The notes: a model not told the origin generated them from the sequence alone. Positions 50,786-60,504 are shown, numbered from the stretch's first letter. The stretch is 64,000 nucleotides of DNA from Aridibaculum aurantiacum (GCF_017355875.1 NZ_JAFEWC010000001.1:2418001-2482000), one strand, 5' to 3'. A program made the numbers and translations.

Positions 50786-52252
50786 TTAGCTAACTGCTTT
50801 TGGAACCATACGTCCGCCTTCTTCCGCTCCACGGTTACCCGCTTCATGGTATTCAGCATCCTGGTTCACATTCCACAGGTTGTAAACTTCTTTTCCTGCC
50901 TTGATGTTTTCTACTGCAAGCATAGCTGTCATCATGCTATGATCTTGGTTGTTGTATTTGTGCATACCATTTCTACCTACCAGGTATAGTCCTTTATAAT
51001 TCTTTAAACCTTCTTTTATGGTTTCAATGTGCTGGCTGTATTCGTGGTCGTACACAGGGTAAGCCTTAGGCTGTCTTACAACATATCCTTCCAGTATTTT
51101 ATCTGGCGTAGCCAAACCAATCTGAGCCATTTCTTTTTTTGCAAGCTCTATCAGGTCTTCATCTTTGCTGGTCCACATACCATCACCTTCAAAGCAGAAG
51201 TATTCCAAACCATAGCAAGCCATAGCAGGATCAGGTACCATGTAAGGGCTCCACGATTTAAAGTTCTGTACCCTACCAACTTTAACTGATGGATCATGGA
51301 TATAGATCCAGTTATCATCAAAAGCATCTTCATCTCGCAGAATAACTACTACAGTAAGGAAATCGCGGTACTTCAGTTTGTTGGCAGCTTCTACAGCAGA
51401 CTTAGGCATAGCCGGCTGAATACGCGGAATAAGATATCGAACAGGCGTACTGGAAATAACATAATCAAATCCTTTCTCTACTGTTTTTCCATCCAATTCT
51501 ACTTCCCATTCTCCAGCAACATTATTAATAGAAGTAACACGTGTGTTCATTCTTATTTCACCACCAAAAGCGATGGTTTTTTCAGCGCACACTTCCCACA
51601 TTTGCCCAGGGCCATTTTTAGGATAGCGGAATGTGTCAATCAATGTTTTGATCACCTTGTCCTTGCCTTGCTTCTTTGGCTTTATCAGTGCATTCATGAT
51701 AGCTGAAGAAAGCGACAATCCTTTGATACGCTGTGCAGCCCAGTCAGCCGAGATCTGGTTACAAGGTATTCCCCAAACTTTTTCCGTATAGGTTTTAAAG
51801 AAAATGTTGAACAGCCTTTTACCAAACTGGTTGGTTACCCAGTCTTCAAAATTGGTTGGGTTCTTTATAGGTGCTGCTTTTGCTTTCAGGTAGCTGGCTA
51901 CGCATAAAGCCGACTCTACCACACCCAGTTTTTGTAAAGCTTCCATTGCAACCAATGGATAAGAGAAGAATTTCTTGTTGTAGAAAATGCGTGAGCTGCG
52001 AGGCCTGTCAAGCATTTCATCACCAAGTATCTCTGTCCAAAAATCCTCAACTTCTTTGCTTTTTGAAAAGAAGCGGTGGCCCCCTATATCGAAATGGTAA
52101 CCTTTATACTTTTCAGTTCTTGAAATACCTCCAACATAAGTGGGATCACTCTCAAAAACGGTTACATCGAATTTTTCTTTGGCTAATAAATATGCAGCGG
52201 TAAGTCCTGCAGGGCCGGCGCCAATAATGGCAATTTTTTTCCCGTGGTTCAT
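50786..52252 (-). CDS. NAD(P)/FAD-dependent oxidoreductase, UDP-galactopyranose-mutase/protoporphyrinogen-oxidase-like
   Basis: 488 residues from the ATG at 52252 (the frame is open to 52297, but the nucleotide-binding strand starts right after this ATG). Dinucleotide motif [17 protein letters not shown] at about 6-22, [21 protein letters not shown] near 45-65, and a second FAD contact near the C-terminus ([17 protein letters not shown]). The GGHRFFSK element is found in a group of UGM-like amine-oxidase-fold flavoproteins that modify nucleotide sugars or isoprenoids. The exact reaction cannot be told. Confidence 0.82.
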   Translation of the reverse strand: MNHGKKIAIIGAGPAGLTAAYLLAKEKFDVTVFESDPTYVGGISRTEKYKGYHFDIGGHRFFSKSKEVEDFWTEILGDEMLDRPRSSRIFYNKKFFSYPLVAMEALQKLGVVESALCVASYLKAKAAPIKNPTNFEDWVTNQFGKRLFNIFFKTYTEKVWGIPCNQISADWAAQRIKGLSLSSAIMNALIKPKKQGKDKVIKTLIDTFRYPKNGPGQMWEVCAEKTIAFGGEIRMNTRVTSINNVAGEWEVELDGKTVEKGFDYVISSTPVRYLIPRIQPAMPKSAVEAANKLKYRDFLTVVVILRDEDAFDDNWIYIHDPSVKVGRVQNFKSWSPYMVPDPAMACYGLEYFCFEGDGMWTSKDEDLIELAKKEMAQIGLATPDKILEGYVVRQPKAYPVYDHEYSQHIETIKEGLKNYKGLYLVGRNGMHKYNNQDHSMMTAMLAVENIKAGKEVYNLWNVNQDAEYHEAGNRGAEEGGRMVPKAVS

Positions 52253-52272
52253 AAAGTGGCTGCAATTTAGGT

Positions 52273-52317
52273 GTCTTACTTTATAATAAGACCTCATTTT
52301 GCCACTTGGTGCAAAAT
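52273..52317. promoter_or_regulatory. Two inverted repeats in a divergent promoter region
   Basis: GTCTTA/TAAGAC (52273-52278 and 52287-52292) and ATTTTGC/GCAAAAT (52296-52302 and 52311-52317) lie side by side between the divergent flavoprotein and CNNM-like genes. Their size and position are those of operators; no protein can be named. Confidence 0.4.
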
Positions 52318-52350
52318 TTTATATAACTACAATAAACTGTGTCGTTTACC

Positions 52351-52358
52351 TAGCTTTG
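52351..52358 (+). promoter_or_regulatory. -7 promoter box of the CNNM/CorC-like gene
   Basis: TAGCTTTG, 15 nt upstream of the ATG at 52374, fits TAnnTTTG and favours that start. Confidence 0.45.
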
Positions 52359-52373
52359 CGACAACCACATAAG

Positions 52374-53672
52374 ATGACCGAAATATTTTTAATTCTTGGA
52401 CTTATATTATTAAATGGGCTTTTTTCCATGGCTGAAATAGCCCTGATTTCTGCAAGAAAAGCACGATTGGAACTGCAAGCCCACAAAGGCGACACCCGTG
52501 CAAAAGAGGCTTTGAAATTGTCCAATCACCCGGACAATTTCCTTTCCACTGTCCAGATAGGCATTACCTTGATCGGTATCCTGACGGGTATTTTCTCAGG
52601 TGAAAAATTAAAATCTGATTTCATTGAGTACCTCAATGGCTTTGAAGCAACCAAAGCTTACAGCAATACATTGGCTACACTGATTGTAGTTATCATTGTT
52701 ACCTACCTGACGCTGATCTTTGGTGAGCTGCTTCCAAAAAGAATTGGCTTATCGCGCCCTGAAGGCATAGCAAAATTTGCCGCAGCGCCTATGCGGTGGA
52801 TCTCCCGTATCACTTATCCGTTTATCTGGCTACTCTCCAACAGTACCAGCTTGTTGGTGAAGCTTTTTGGCATCCAAAAAAATGATGCAATGGTAACGGA
52901 GGAAGAGATTAGGGCCATCATAAGTGAAGGAACAGAACATGGCGCTATTGAAGAGACAGAGCAGCAGATCATTGAACGTGTGTTTCACCTGGGCGACAGG
53001 AATATTGCCTCACTTATGACCCATCGCAACGATCTTGTATGGTTTGATATGAGCTGCACTGCCGGCGAGATCAAACCGAAATTGCATGAAGTGATCCATT
53101 CCGCTTACCCTGTTTGCGAGGGAACCATTGATAATATCAAGGGCATTGTGACCATTAAAGATGTTTTGCTGGCGGATGATGCGGTGTTGATAAGCGACCT
53201 GATGAGGCCTGCTTTATATGTCCCTGAAAACAACTCAGTGTACAAGGTGCTGGAGAAATTCAAAACTGCAAATTTCAATAGCTGTTTTATAGTAAATGAA
53301 TATGGCAGTGTAGAAGGCATGATGACCTTGAATGACATCCTGGAAGCAATCGTAGGCGACATTGCGCCAGGCGATGAGGATGATTACGAAATAGTAGAAC
53401 GGGAGGATGGCAGCTTCCTGGTAGACGCACAAATACCATTCTATGATTTCTTAAGTCATTTTGAGCGGACGGAATACCTGGAAAAAGATGAGAATTCTTT
53501 CAATACGCTTGCAGGTTTTATATTGGATCAACTGCAGGCTATACCTAAAACCGGCGACCATCTTGAATGGCGTGCATTCAATATTGAGATAGTGGATATG
53601 GATGCACAGCGTATAGATAAGGTATTGGTGAAGGTGACAGACGAAGTAGAATCTGAAGAAGAAGAAAGTTAA
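52374..53672 (+). CDS. Hemolysin/CNNM-CorC family transporter (DUF21-CBS protein)
   Basis: 432 residues from ATG 52374 (the frame is open from 52299, but those codons precede the promoter box). DUF21 membrane domain with about four helices (1-195; LNGLFSMAEIALISARKARLE), a CBS pair (about 210-330; TEEEIRAIISEG, MTHRNDLVWFD, FIVNEYGSVEGMMTLND) and a CorC/HlyC C-terminal domain (about 345-425). Family members take part in Mg2+ or Co2+ efflux; cytolysis is a historical name. It stands alone and is convergent with the PepSY-like lipoprotein gene. Confidence 0.88.
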   Translation: MTEIFLILGLILLNGLFSMAEIALISARKARLELQAHKGDTRAKEALKLSNHPDNFLSTVQIGITLIGILTGIFSGEKLKSDFIEYLNGFEATKAYSNTLATLIVVIIVTYLTLIFGELLPKRIGLSRPEGIAKFAAAPMRWISRITYPFIWLLSNSTSLLVKLFGIQKNDAMVTEEEIRAIISEGTEHGAIEETEQQIIERVFHLGDRNIASLMTHRNDLVWFDMSCTAGEIKPKLHEVIHSAYPVCEGTIDNIKGIVTIKDVLLADDAVLISDLMRPALYVPENNSVYKVLEKFKTANFNSCFIVNEYGSVEGMMTLNDILEAIVGDIAPGDEDDYEIVEREDGSFLVDAQIPFYDFLSHFERTEYLEKDENSFNTLAGFILDQLQAIPKTGDHLEWRAFNIEIVDMDAQRIDKVLVKVTDEVESEEEES

Positions 53673-53688
53673 TTTATCGCATAAAAAA

Positions 53689-53708
53689 AGGAGGATGTTA
53701 ATCCTCCT
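53689..53708. terminator. Terminator overlapping the PepSY-like stop codon
   Basis: AGGAGGAT and ATCCTCCT pair around GTTA. On the minus strand the 5' arm contains the last codons and stop of the 53698-53964 gene, and TTTTTTT follows. It also lies after the convergent CNNM-like gene. Confidence 0.7.
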
Positions 53709-53964
53709 CTCTTATAAAGTTACCAGCTTCGTCAAACTCGGCTTCTACCTTAGCGCCGTTGATCAGAAACTCCGCTTCATAAATGGTTTTGCCATCTTTC
53801 TTTTCGGTTTTCCATTTTATATGGTCAGCACCCGGGTATCTTGAATTGAAGTTAGTAATGATGTCTTGCGGCACATCTGATGATGGTATGTCGCCATGAC
53901 TTGAACAAGCAGTAGCAAAGAAGAAAACCGGGATCATCAAAAGGTAAAAAATTGACTTTTTCAT
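53698..53964 (-). CDS. PepSY-like small lipoprotein
   Basis: 88 residues with a lipoprotein signal (lipobox FATAC, Cys20). The mature domain of about 65 residues follows the PepSY-like pattern (PF11396 type): DVPQDIITNFNSRYPGADHI, KWKTEKKDGK, YEAEFLINGAKVEAEFDEAGN. Such proteins are thought to inhibit proteases or bind a partner in the periplasm. It stands alone, with a terminator that includes its stop codon. Confidence 0.78.
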   Translation of the reverse strand: MKKSIFYLLMIPVFFFATACSSHGDIPSSDVPQDIITNFNSRYPGADHIKWKTEKKDGKTIYEAEFLINGAKVEAEFDEAGNFIREED

Positions 53965-54134
53965 TTTTTGTTGGTTTTGTGGTCAGCTAATAATTATGTG
54001 GTTTTAGATGGAAAGATTTTCTAAATAATCATTCCAACAAGAATAGATGCAGCTTCACTAACCCAGGTCTCTTTTACTCAAACTCCTTTTTACTGCATCA
54101 ACCACAGCTCATTTAAAATAGATATTTTGCAGTT

Positions 54135-55397
54135 ATGGATGACAAACAAACTGCTTTTATAACCAACGATGCTGTGGTTACAGGAATACTTTTAGGCATA
54201 CTTGCCCTTGTTTTTTATACGGCTTCTTCTAAAAAAAACGGGTGGGTAAAGTTTTATAAGATCGTTCCCAGCATCCTTCTTTGCTACTTCATACCGGCTC
54301 TGCTCAATACGTTCAATATCATCAATGGCGAGAAGTCGGCACTATATACAATTGCTTCACGTTACTTTCTTCCTGCAAGCCTTGTATTGCTTACGCTGGG
54401 GATAGATATTCCTGCACTTCGCAGGCTGGGTGGTAAATCCACCATCATGTTTTTTGCCGGAACCATAGGTGTGATGGTTGGTGGTCCGCTGGCGCTTTTC
54501 ATTGTAGGTTCTATAAATGAAAGTGTTCTTCTATACAAAGATGAAGAGGCATGGAAGGGATTGGCAACCATTGCCGGTAGTTGGATAGGTGGAGGCGCCA
54601 ACCAGGCAGCCATGCTTGAAGTATTCGGCGCCAGCAAAGACCTGTTTAGCCAGGTGGTAGTAGTTGATGTAATGGTGGGCTATTTGTGGACGGGCATCCT
54701 ACTATATGGCTCGCAGCACAACGAAAAAATAAACAAGTGGCTGGGAGCTAATAGTGCTGCCATAACAGAATTGGAGAACAAGATGGAGGCAATTGATAAC
54801 AATCGTGCAGTGACAAAGAGGGGCACACGCGAATGGATACTTTTATTAGGAGCCGCTTTTGGCCTGACAGCCGTTTCGCATTTTGGAGCTGATATTATTG
54901 CTCCATGGTTCACCAAAAACTACCCTGCATCTGCCAATTACTCCCTTACCAGTGGCTTCTTTTGGTTGGTGATTATTGCTACTACTTTAGGATTGATTTT
55001 TTCTTTTACCAAGGCGCGTAAGCTGGAACAATATGGTGCGTCTGATCTTGGTTCGGTCTTTCTTTATTTCTTAGTAGCGACCATTGGTATGCAGATGGAT
55101 CTTAAAGCTGTACTTACCTCTCCTACTTTATTTGTGATAGCGCTAATTTGGATCATCATTCATATAGCCATACTACTTGTAGTAGCTAAATGGATAAAAG
55201 CACCTTTCTTTTTTGTAGCTGTAGGAAGCCAGGCGAATATAGGCGGTGCAGCTTCGGCACCAATAGTTGCGGCAGCATTCAACAAATACCTTGCACCTGT
55301 GGGCGTGCTGCTGGCAATATTAGGCTACGCAGTAGGCACCTATGGGGGCTACCTGTGCGGGCTTTCTTTGAAGTATGTTTCGGAGTTGCTGCGATAA
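54135..55397 (+). CDS. DUF819 family integral membrane protein
   Basis: 420 residues with about ten to eleven membrane helices. The pattern of small-residue-rich helices with GSWIGGGANQAAMLEVF near 150 and GSQANIGGAASAPIVAAAF near 365, placed in two related halves, matches DUF819 (YjcL type), a presumed secondary transporter of unknown substrate. The internal symmetry suggests an inverted-repeat transporter fold. It stands next to the TlpA-type gene, convergent, 2 bp between stops. Confidence 0.85.
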   Translation: MDDKQTAFITNDAVVTGILLGILALVFYTASSKKNGWVKFYKIVPSILLCYFIPALLNTFNIINGEKSALYTIASRYFLPASLVLLTLGIDIPALRRLGGKSTIMFFAGTIGVMVGGPLALFIVGSINESVLLYKDEEAWKGLATIAGSWIGGGANQAAMLEVFGASKDLFSQVVVVDVMVGYLWTGILLYGSQHNEKINKWLGANSAAITELENKMEAIDNNRAVTKRGTREWILLLGAAFGLTAVSHFGADIIAPWFTKNYPASANYSLTSGFFWLVIIATTLGLIFSFTKARKLEQYGASDLGSVFLYFLVATIGMQMDLKAVLTSPTLFVIALIWIIIHIAILLVVAKWIKAPFFFVAVGSQANIGGAASAPIVAAAFNKYLAPVGVLLAILGYAVGTYGGYLCGLSLKYVSELLR

Positions 55398-55399
55398 AG

Positions 55400-56497
55400 C
55401 TACTTAACCACCTGGCTAAGCACCTGGTGTAATTGCTCTCCACGAAGGTTACGCGCTATTATTTTTCCTGTAGGATCGATCAGCAGGTTAGCTGGGATGC
55501 CTTGTATTTTGTACAACTGTGCAGCTTCATTGTTCCAGAACTTAAGGTCGCTTACATGTGTCCAGGTAAGATTATCAACTTTGATGGCATCTATCCATTT
55601 TTGCCTAACCTGGTCTAGTGATACGCCAAGCACTGTGAAATTTTTATCCTTAAAGGCATTGTATGCAGCAACTACATTTGGATTTTCGTGACGGCAAGGT
55701 CCACACCAGCTAGCCCAAAAATCAACCAGTACATATTTACCCCTGAAAGAAGAAAGTGAAACGGGAATATTTGCTGTATCATTTTGTGTGAAGTCAAGTG
55801 CCTGCGTGCCTTCCATACCTACTTTGTTTTTCACTATGGCAGCATATACCTGCTTTGCATGCTCAGTCTGTTTTACCTCTTCTGATAGTTGTTCGTATTG
55901 TTCTTCTAGAAGCTGTAGATTATTAAAAACAGGGCTGGTATAAAGCAATACGAATGCACTAACCGGCGAAGCTGGACGTGCTTTAACAAACTCACCAGCT
56001 AGTTTTACAACCTGCTGTTTTCCATTCTCAAATACTTGTAGCATTGAATCGCGGGAAGGGCTTTGAGGGGTAGCATTGATTGTATTCGCCAGGTTGTTCA
56101 TCTTGTTTTTTACAGGATCGAACTTCTGGTTGAATACTTCATAATCCTTGTGCAAGCTGCTTCCTGCTATTTTCACTGCATTCAAAGATTTTGCATCACC
56201 GGTAATGGTATAAGAGTCGTTAGATAAGAAGAAATCTTTGACCTCAGGATAACCAACAAAGTTTATAAGGTGAAGGTCAGCATTGTCGACATTGCCAAAT
56301 AAGAAGAAGCTTCCTTTTTTGCTATAACCTGTTGCCAGCACTTTGTTGTCTGCCATTGGATTACTTACAAAAACAAAAGTGCTGTCTTTTAATCCAGCAA
56401 TGTTGCCTTTAATAGTAAATCCTTTAGTGGAAGTCTTCTGGTTAGTTTGGGCAATAGCAAATACCGGTAGGAAGAATAAAAAGAGAAGCTTTTTCAT
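55400..56497 (-). CDS. TlpA-type thiol-disulfide protein with DUF4369 N-domain
   Basis: 365 residues. Signal peptide about 1-16, a DUF4369-like domain (about 27-120) and a C-terminal thioredoxin fold of the AhpC/TSA-TlpA type with DFWASWCGPC (Cys265, Cys268) and a cis-Pro region GIPANLLID. It acts in the periplasm, reducing disulfides or exchanging thiols. It starts 3 bp after the hisIE stop, so it may be co-transcribed at the end of the his run, with no obvious metabolic reason. Confidence 0.88.
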   Translation of the reverse strand: MKKLLFLFFLPVFAIAQTNQKTSTKGFTIKGNIAGLKDSTFVFVSNPMADNKVLATGYSKKGSFFLFGNVDNADLHLINFVGYPEVKDFFLSNDSYTITGDAKSLNAVKIAGSSLHKDYEVFNQKFDPVKNKMNNLANTINATPQSPSRDSMLQVFENGKQQVVKLAGEFVKARPASPVSAFVLLYTSPVFNNLQLLEEQYEQLSEEVKQTEHAKQVYAAIVKNKVGMEGTQALDFTQNDTANIPVSLSSFRGKYVLVDFWASWCGPCRHENPNVVAAYNAFKDKNFTVLGVSLDQVRQKWIDAIKVDNLTWTHVSDLKFWNNEAAQLYKIQGIPANLLIDPTGKIIARNLRGEQLHQVLSQVVK

Positions 56498-56500
56498 AAA

Positions 56501-57097
56501 TTAATGAGAATGACGAGTTTGAAGTATCTCAACGACGTTGCGCAATTTATAGCCTTTTGCGTTAAGCAAAAGTAAATAGTGAAACAGCAGGTCAGCCGCT
56601 TCATTCAGGAAAAGATCATCATTCGAATCTTTGGCTTCAATTACCAGCTCAACTGCTTCTTCTCCTACCTTTTGTGCTATTTTATTGATGCCTTTTGCAA
56701 ATAAAGAAGCTACATAAGATTTATCGGCAGCCAGCTGTTTTCGTTGATCAATGATCTGTTCCAGGTAAGGAAGAAATTCGTTTGACTGGTTTTTTTCATT
56801 GAAGCAAGTATCGGCGCCGGTATGACATACAGGTCCTACAGGTTCCGCTTTTATGAGAAGCGTATCTGAGTCGCAGTCCAGTAAAACCTCTTTTACCAGC
56901 AGGAAGTTTCCACTTTCCTCCCCTTTGGTCCATAGCCTGTTCTTGGTTCGGCTAAAGAAGGTCACCTTACCCTGCTCTTCAGTCTGCTGAAGCGCTGCTT
57001 CGTTCATAAAACCCAGCATCAGTACTTTTTGCGTAGCAAAATCCTGTACAATACAGGGAACAAGTCCGTCAGCATATTTTGCGTAATCAATCTTCAT
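56501..57097 (-). CDS. hisIE: Bifunctional phosphoribosyl-AMP cyclohydrolase/phosphoribosyl-ATP pyrophosphatase
   Basis: 198 residues. HisI domain (about 1-110) with GEESGNFLLV, DCDSDTLLI and CHTGADTCF zinc-binding residues, then HisE (about 112-198) with KVGEEAVELVIEAKD. Catalyses steps two and three of histidine synthesis. Last his gene of the run, 36 bp after hisF. Confidence 0.95.
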   Translation of the reverse strand: MKIDYAKYADGLVPCIVQDFATQKVLMLGFMNEAALQQTEEQGKVTFFSRTKNRLWTKGEESGNFLLVKEVLLDCDSDTLLIKAEPVGPVCHTGADTCFNEKNQSNEFLPYLEQIIDQRKQLAADKSYVASLFAKGINKIAQKVGEEAVELVIEAKDSNDDLFLNEAADLLFHYLLLLNAKGYKLRNVVEILQTRHSH

Positions 57098-57133
57098 GTT
57101 TTATCTGTTTATCCTGCTCTTGTATAAGCTGGA

Positions 57134-57892
57134 TCATATTCTTACAATAATGTTTTCCTGGTGCAAATACTGTTTCAGATCAGGTATAGCGATCTCTTTA
57201 AAATGAAAAATACTTGCTGCGAGTGCGGCTTCTGCACAACCATTCTCAAATACATCTTTAAAATGCTCCATAGTGCCTCCGCCACCAGAAGCAATTACAG
57301 GCACCGGTAGTTCTGTAGCCAGCTTTTTAGTGATATCTAAAGCAAAACCTTTTTTAGTACCGTCATTGTTCATAGAGGTTAGCAAGATTTCACCGGCGCC
57401 TCTTTCTACTCCTTCTTTTGCCCAATCAAAACATTTTGCTTCTGTTTTGGTGCGACCACCATTCAGGTATACATACCATTCTCCATCTTCCTCCTGGCGA
57501 GCATCTATAGCCAGCACGATACACTGCGAGCCAAAATTTCCAGCCAACTGATCAATCAGCCCCGGGTTTTTAAACGCAGCAGTATTAACGGATATTTTAT
57601 CGGCGCCATTACTGAGTAAAACACTTACATCATCTACTGTACTTATACCGCCACCTACTGTGAAAGGAATATTGATCTTATGCGAAACGCGGTTCACGAG
57701 TTGACTTAAGGTTTTTCTTTTTTCAACAGTAGCCGTAATGTCTAAAAATACCAGTTCATCAGCGCCAGCTTTCGCATATAATGCTGCTAACTCTACAGGA
57801 TCACCGGCGTCGCGAATGTTCTCAAAGTTGACACCCTTAACCGTTCTGCCATCTTTTATATCCAGGCATGGGATTATTCTTTTGGTCAGCAT
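57134..57892 (-). CDS. hisF: Imidazole glycerol phosphate synthase subunit HisF
   Basis: 252 residues. (Beta/alpha)8 barrel cyclase: [12 protein letters not shown] with catalytic Asp11, GGGIST and [10 protein letters not shown] phosphate loops, DARQEED and NNDGTKKG with the second catalytic Asp. It works with HisH to form IGP and AICAR. The ATG overlaps the hisA stop by one base. Confidence 0.96.
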   Translation of the reverse strand: MLTKRIIPCLDIKDGRTVKGVNFENIRDAGDPVELAALYAKAGADELVFLDITATVEKRKTLSQLVNRVSHKINIPFTVGGGISTVDDVSVLLSNGADKISVNTAAFKNPGLIDQLAGNFGSQCIVLAIDARQEEDGEWYVYLNGGRTKTEAKCFDWAKEGVERGAGEILLTSMNNDGTKKGFALDITKKLATELPVPVIASGGGGTMEHFKDVFENGCAEAALAASIFHFKEIAIPDLKQYLHQENIIVRI

Positions 57893-58608
57893 TATTTCAC
57901 TTTTACCAGTTCTTGCAGTGTTACCCGCCCTTCATAAATTGCCTTGCCAATGATCACACCTTTGCACCCAATCTCAGCCAGCTGATACACATCATTGATG
58001 TTGCTTACGCCACCACTTGCTATAAAATGAAGTGTAGGAAATTTTTCAATGATGTTCTTGTATAGATCAATAGATGGGCCTTCCAGTTTTCCATCTTTAC
58101 TTACATCAGTACAAAATATTTTAGTGACACCTTTAGCTGTATACTTTTCAATGAAATCATATACCCAAACGCCGGTAGTTTCCAACCATCCACCAACAGT
58201 TATCTTTTCATCTTTCACGTCTGCGCCCAACATGAACTTGTCTTCTCCAAATGTGGTGAGCCAGCTACTAAAAGTTTCTTCATCCTTTACGGCTATGCTT
58301 CCTACAGTAGCATAAGCCGCACCAGACTCTAAAACTATACGTACATCTGTATCTGTTTTTATACCACCACCAAAATCAATAACCATCTTTGTTTTAGCAG
58401 CTATCTTCTCCAGCACTTTCCAATTGGTAACTGCGCCTTTCTTTGCACCGTCAAGATCTACCAGGTGCAGTCGGGTAAGACCGGCATCTTCGAATTGACG
58501 AGCTGCATCCAGCGGGTCCTGGTTGTAAACTTTTACTGTATCATAATCGCCTTCTGTTAGCCGCACACATTTACCATCAATGATGTCTATAGCAGGTATG
58601 ATCTCCAT
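57892..58608 (-). CDS. hisA: Phosphoribosylformimino-AICAR-phosphate isomerase HisA
   Basis: 238 residues. Barrel isomerase: [13 protein letters not shown] with catalytic Asp8, [22 protein letters not shown] with the second Asp and SGGVSNIND. Isomerises ProFAR to PRFAR. One-base overlaps with hisH and hisF show tight translational coupling. The degenerate TrpF-like protein encoded upstream is a structural relative of this enzyme. Confidence 0.95.
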   Translation of the reverse strand: MEIIPAIDIIDGKCVRLTEGDYDTVKVYNQDPLDAARQFEDAGLTRLHLVDLDGAKKGAVTNWKVLEKIAAKTKMVIDFGGGIKTDTDVRIVLESGAAYATVGSIAVKDEETFSSWLTTFGEDKFMLGADVKDEKITVGGWLETTGVWVYDFIEKYTAKGVTKIFCTDVSKDGKLEGPSIDLYKNIIEKFPTLHFIASGGVSNINDVYQLAEIGCKGVIIGKAIYEGRVTLQELVKVK

Positions 58609-59204
58609 TATATTCTAGTAAGAAAGTTTGCTAATATTTTTTCGCCTGTTTCTGCACTCTTCTCCGGGTGAAACTGTACGCCATAAAAGTTATCGCGGTG
58701 TAAGGCTGCACTATAAGGTTGAATATAATCTGCAGTGGCAATGGTATGTTCACCTAAGGCAGCATAATAACTGTGAACAAAGTAGCAGTAACCTTCAGAA
58801 ACCTCTTCCATCAAATCACTCTTCACGTTGTATATCTTGTTCCAACCCATCTGTGGCACTTTAAGTAATGCCGATGGTTCAGCAGGAGCAAAACGTTTTA
58901 CTTCTTCCTTGAAAATACCGAGGCAAGTAGTGTCACTTTCTTCGCTGTGCGCACACATCAGTTGCATGCCCAGGCAAATGCCAAGTACAGGTTGTTGTAA
59001 ATCTTTTATAAGTTGATCTAGTTTTCTTTCGCGCAGGTAAGCCATAGCCGTACCCGCAGCACCCACCCCTGGAAAGATCACTTTATCAGCGCCTTTGATT
59101 TCTTCCGGGTTATCAGAAACTACAGCCTCTGCTCCTATTCGTTCCAATGCAAACAGTACTGACTGAACATTTCCTGCATTGTATTTTACTATAACAATTT
59201 TCAT
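58608..59204 (-). CDS. hisH: Imidazole glycerol phosphate synthase glutaminase subunit HisH
   Basis: 198 residues. Class I glutamine amidotransferase: PGVGAAGTAM, nucleophile Cys in LGICLGMQLM (about residue 77), His/Glu in GVQFHPEKS. Feeds ammonia to HisF. Starts 19 bp after the GNAT gene. Confidence 0.95.
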   Translation of the reverse strand: MKIVIVKYNAGNVQSVLFALERIGAEAVVSDNPEEIKGADKVIFPGVGAAGTAMAYLRERKLDQLIKDLQQPVLGICLGMQLMCAHSEESDTTCLGIFKEEVKRFAPAEPSALLKVPQMGWNKIYNVKSDLMEEVSEGYCYFVHSYYAALGEHTIATADYIQPYSAALHRDNFYGVQFHPEKSAETGEKILANFLTRI

Positions 59205-59223
59205 ATCTCCTCAATTTTACCTG

Positions 59224-59733
59224 CTAACCGATAGCAGGTGTATCTAACATTAGCTGTAAGAATTTCAGGTCAAGCCACCTGCCGAACTTATAGCCTACCT
59301 CTTTAAAATGAGCCACCTCTTTAAAACCAACCGACTGGTGTAAAGAAATACTGGCCTGGTTAGTGGCATCAATCCCTGCCACTATGCAATGATTACCTTG
59401 TAGCTTAGCTGCATCAACTACATGATTAAGCAATAACCTTCCTGCTCCTTTCCCCCTGGCAGTTTCTGCTACATACACAGAGTTTTCAACCGTGTATTGA
59501 TACGCCGCCCAGCGTCGAAAGGGGCCAAAGGTACTAAAGCCAATAACGGCATCACCATCTACTGCTACAAAAATGGGAAAACCATCTTTTTCTTTGTTTG
59601 CAAACCACTCCTGCATCATTTGCTCACTATGAGCCTCATAATCGTAAACGGCAGTTGTATGTAGTATCACATCATTGTATATCTGCCGGATAGAAGGCAG
59701 ATCAGAAAGAGAAGCAAGTCTTATAGCTATCAT
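59224..59733 (-). CDS. GNAT family N-acetyltransferase (phosphinothricin-type)
   Basis: 169 residues. GNAT fold with YVAETARGKGAGRLLLNHVV (acetyl-CoA loop, RGKGAG) and ATNQASISLHQSVGFKEV near the C-terminus, the pattern of the PAT/bar subgroup. It acetylates an amine of unknown identity. It lies between the TrpF-like gene and hisH on the same strand (24 and 19 bp gaps), so it is carried in the his transcript. Confidence 0.87.
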   Translation of the reverse strand: MIAIRLASLSDLPSIRQIYNDVILHTTAVYDYEAHSEQMMQEWFANKEKDGFPIFVAVDGDAVIGFSTFGPFRRWAAYQYTVENSVYVAETARGKGAGRLLLNHVVDAAKLQGNHCIVAGIDATNQASISLHQSVGFKEVAHFKEVGYKFGRWLDLKFLQLMLDTPAIG

Positions 59734-59757
59734 GGGGTAAAGCAGCCAGCATTGTTT

Positions 59758-60504
59758 TTAATCAAGTGGCTGGTTCACTTGTTGAACAAAAGAACGGATT
59801 GCTTCCATATCTTTCACACCAGGCGCAGTCTCAAATCCTGAATTGATAACTATGGAGAATAGATCTTTAGCCACTTTATCGTGCCGGAAGCGCTGTATAT
59901 TGGCTACATCTGCCGGCGAAATAGCTCCGCTAAGCAAGAAAGGCTTACCAATATTTCTGCCGCTAAGCTTCCGCCAGTTGAACTGCTTGGTTTTTGTTCC
60001 GTAAATGGTGGAAGATGAATTGAATAAAAACATATCACAGTCAGCGTAATAATCCTTAATTACCCACTCCATATGATCGTTTTCTACAAAATGAAAACCC
60101 TTGATAACTGAAACATAATTTGAGATCCTTTCGCAGAAATAAGGTGTTTCATCACCACTTAACTGCACCATATCCAACCCAAACGCATCTACTTGCTTCA
60201 TGATCTCTTCGTAAGAAGCATTGGCAAAAATGCCGATCTTAAAAACCTTGAGCTTTTCCTTTTTTATTGTTTCGCCGGTAGTATGGTTGAGAATGTAGTA
60301 TGGAGACTGTGGAAAGAAATGAAGACCTGCAAACTGCACGTTCTCTTCATATAACTGGTGCATCTGGTTGATGTCAACCATTCCGGATACCATTATTCTT
60401 TGATGAATAACGGGCGATTTAGTGGGTTCGTTTTCAGTTGCTATTAATGACACAAAAAGAATTTTGATTGAAACATTTGTTCTTTCTTCAAGTGGCGTAT
60501 GCAA
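59758..60504 (-). CDS. TrpF-like protein with lost catalytic residues
   Basis: 248 residues. The order of barrel motifs follows phosphoribosylanthranilate isomerase: MVSGMVD (strand 1), AGLHFFPQSPYY, KIGIFANAS, DMVQLSGDE, FLFNSSSTIYG, PFLLSGAISPAD and INSGFETAPGVKD. But the catalytic Cys is Ser40, the conserved Arg of SPR is Tyr69, the general-acid Asp is Asn162 and the glycine phosphate loop before FDW reads YGTKTKQFNW. It is therefore unlikely to be a working TrpF. It is the first gene of the his run. The N-terminal 30 residues before strand 1 are longer than usual; a GTG start near residue 18 is an alternative. Confidence 0.7.
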   Translation of the reverse strand: MHTPLEERTNVSIKILFVSLIATENEPTKSPVIHQRIMVSGMVDINQMHQLYEENVQFAGLHFFPQSPYYILNHTTGETIKKEKLKVFKIGIFANASYEEIMKQVDAFGLDMVQLSGDETPYFCERISNYVSVIKGFHFVENDHMEWVIKDYYADCDMFLFNSSSTIYGTKTKQFNWRKLSGRNIGKPFLLSGAISPADVANIQRFRHDKVAKDLFSIVINSGFETAPGVKDMEAIRSFVQQVNQPLD

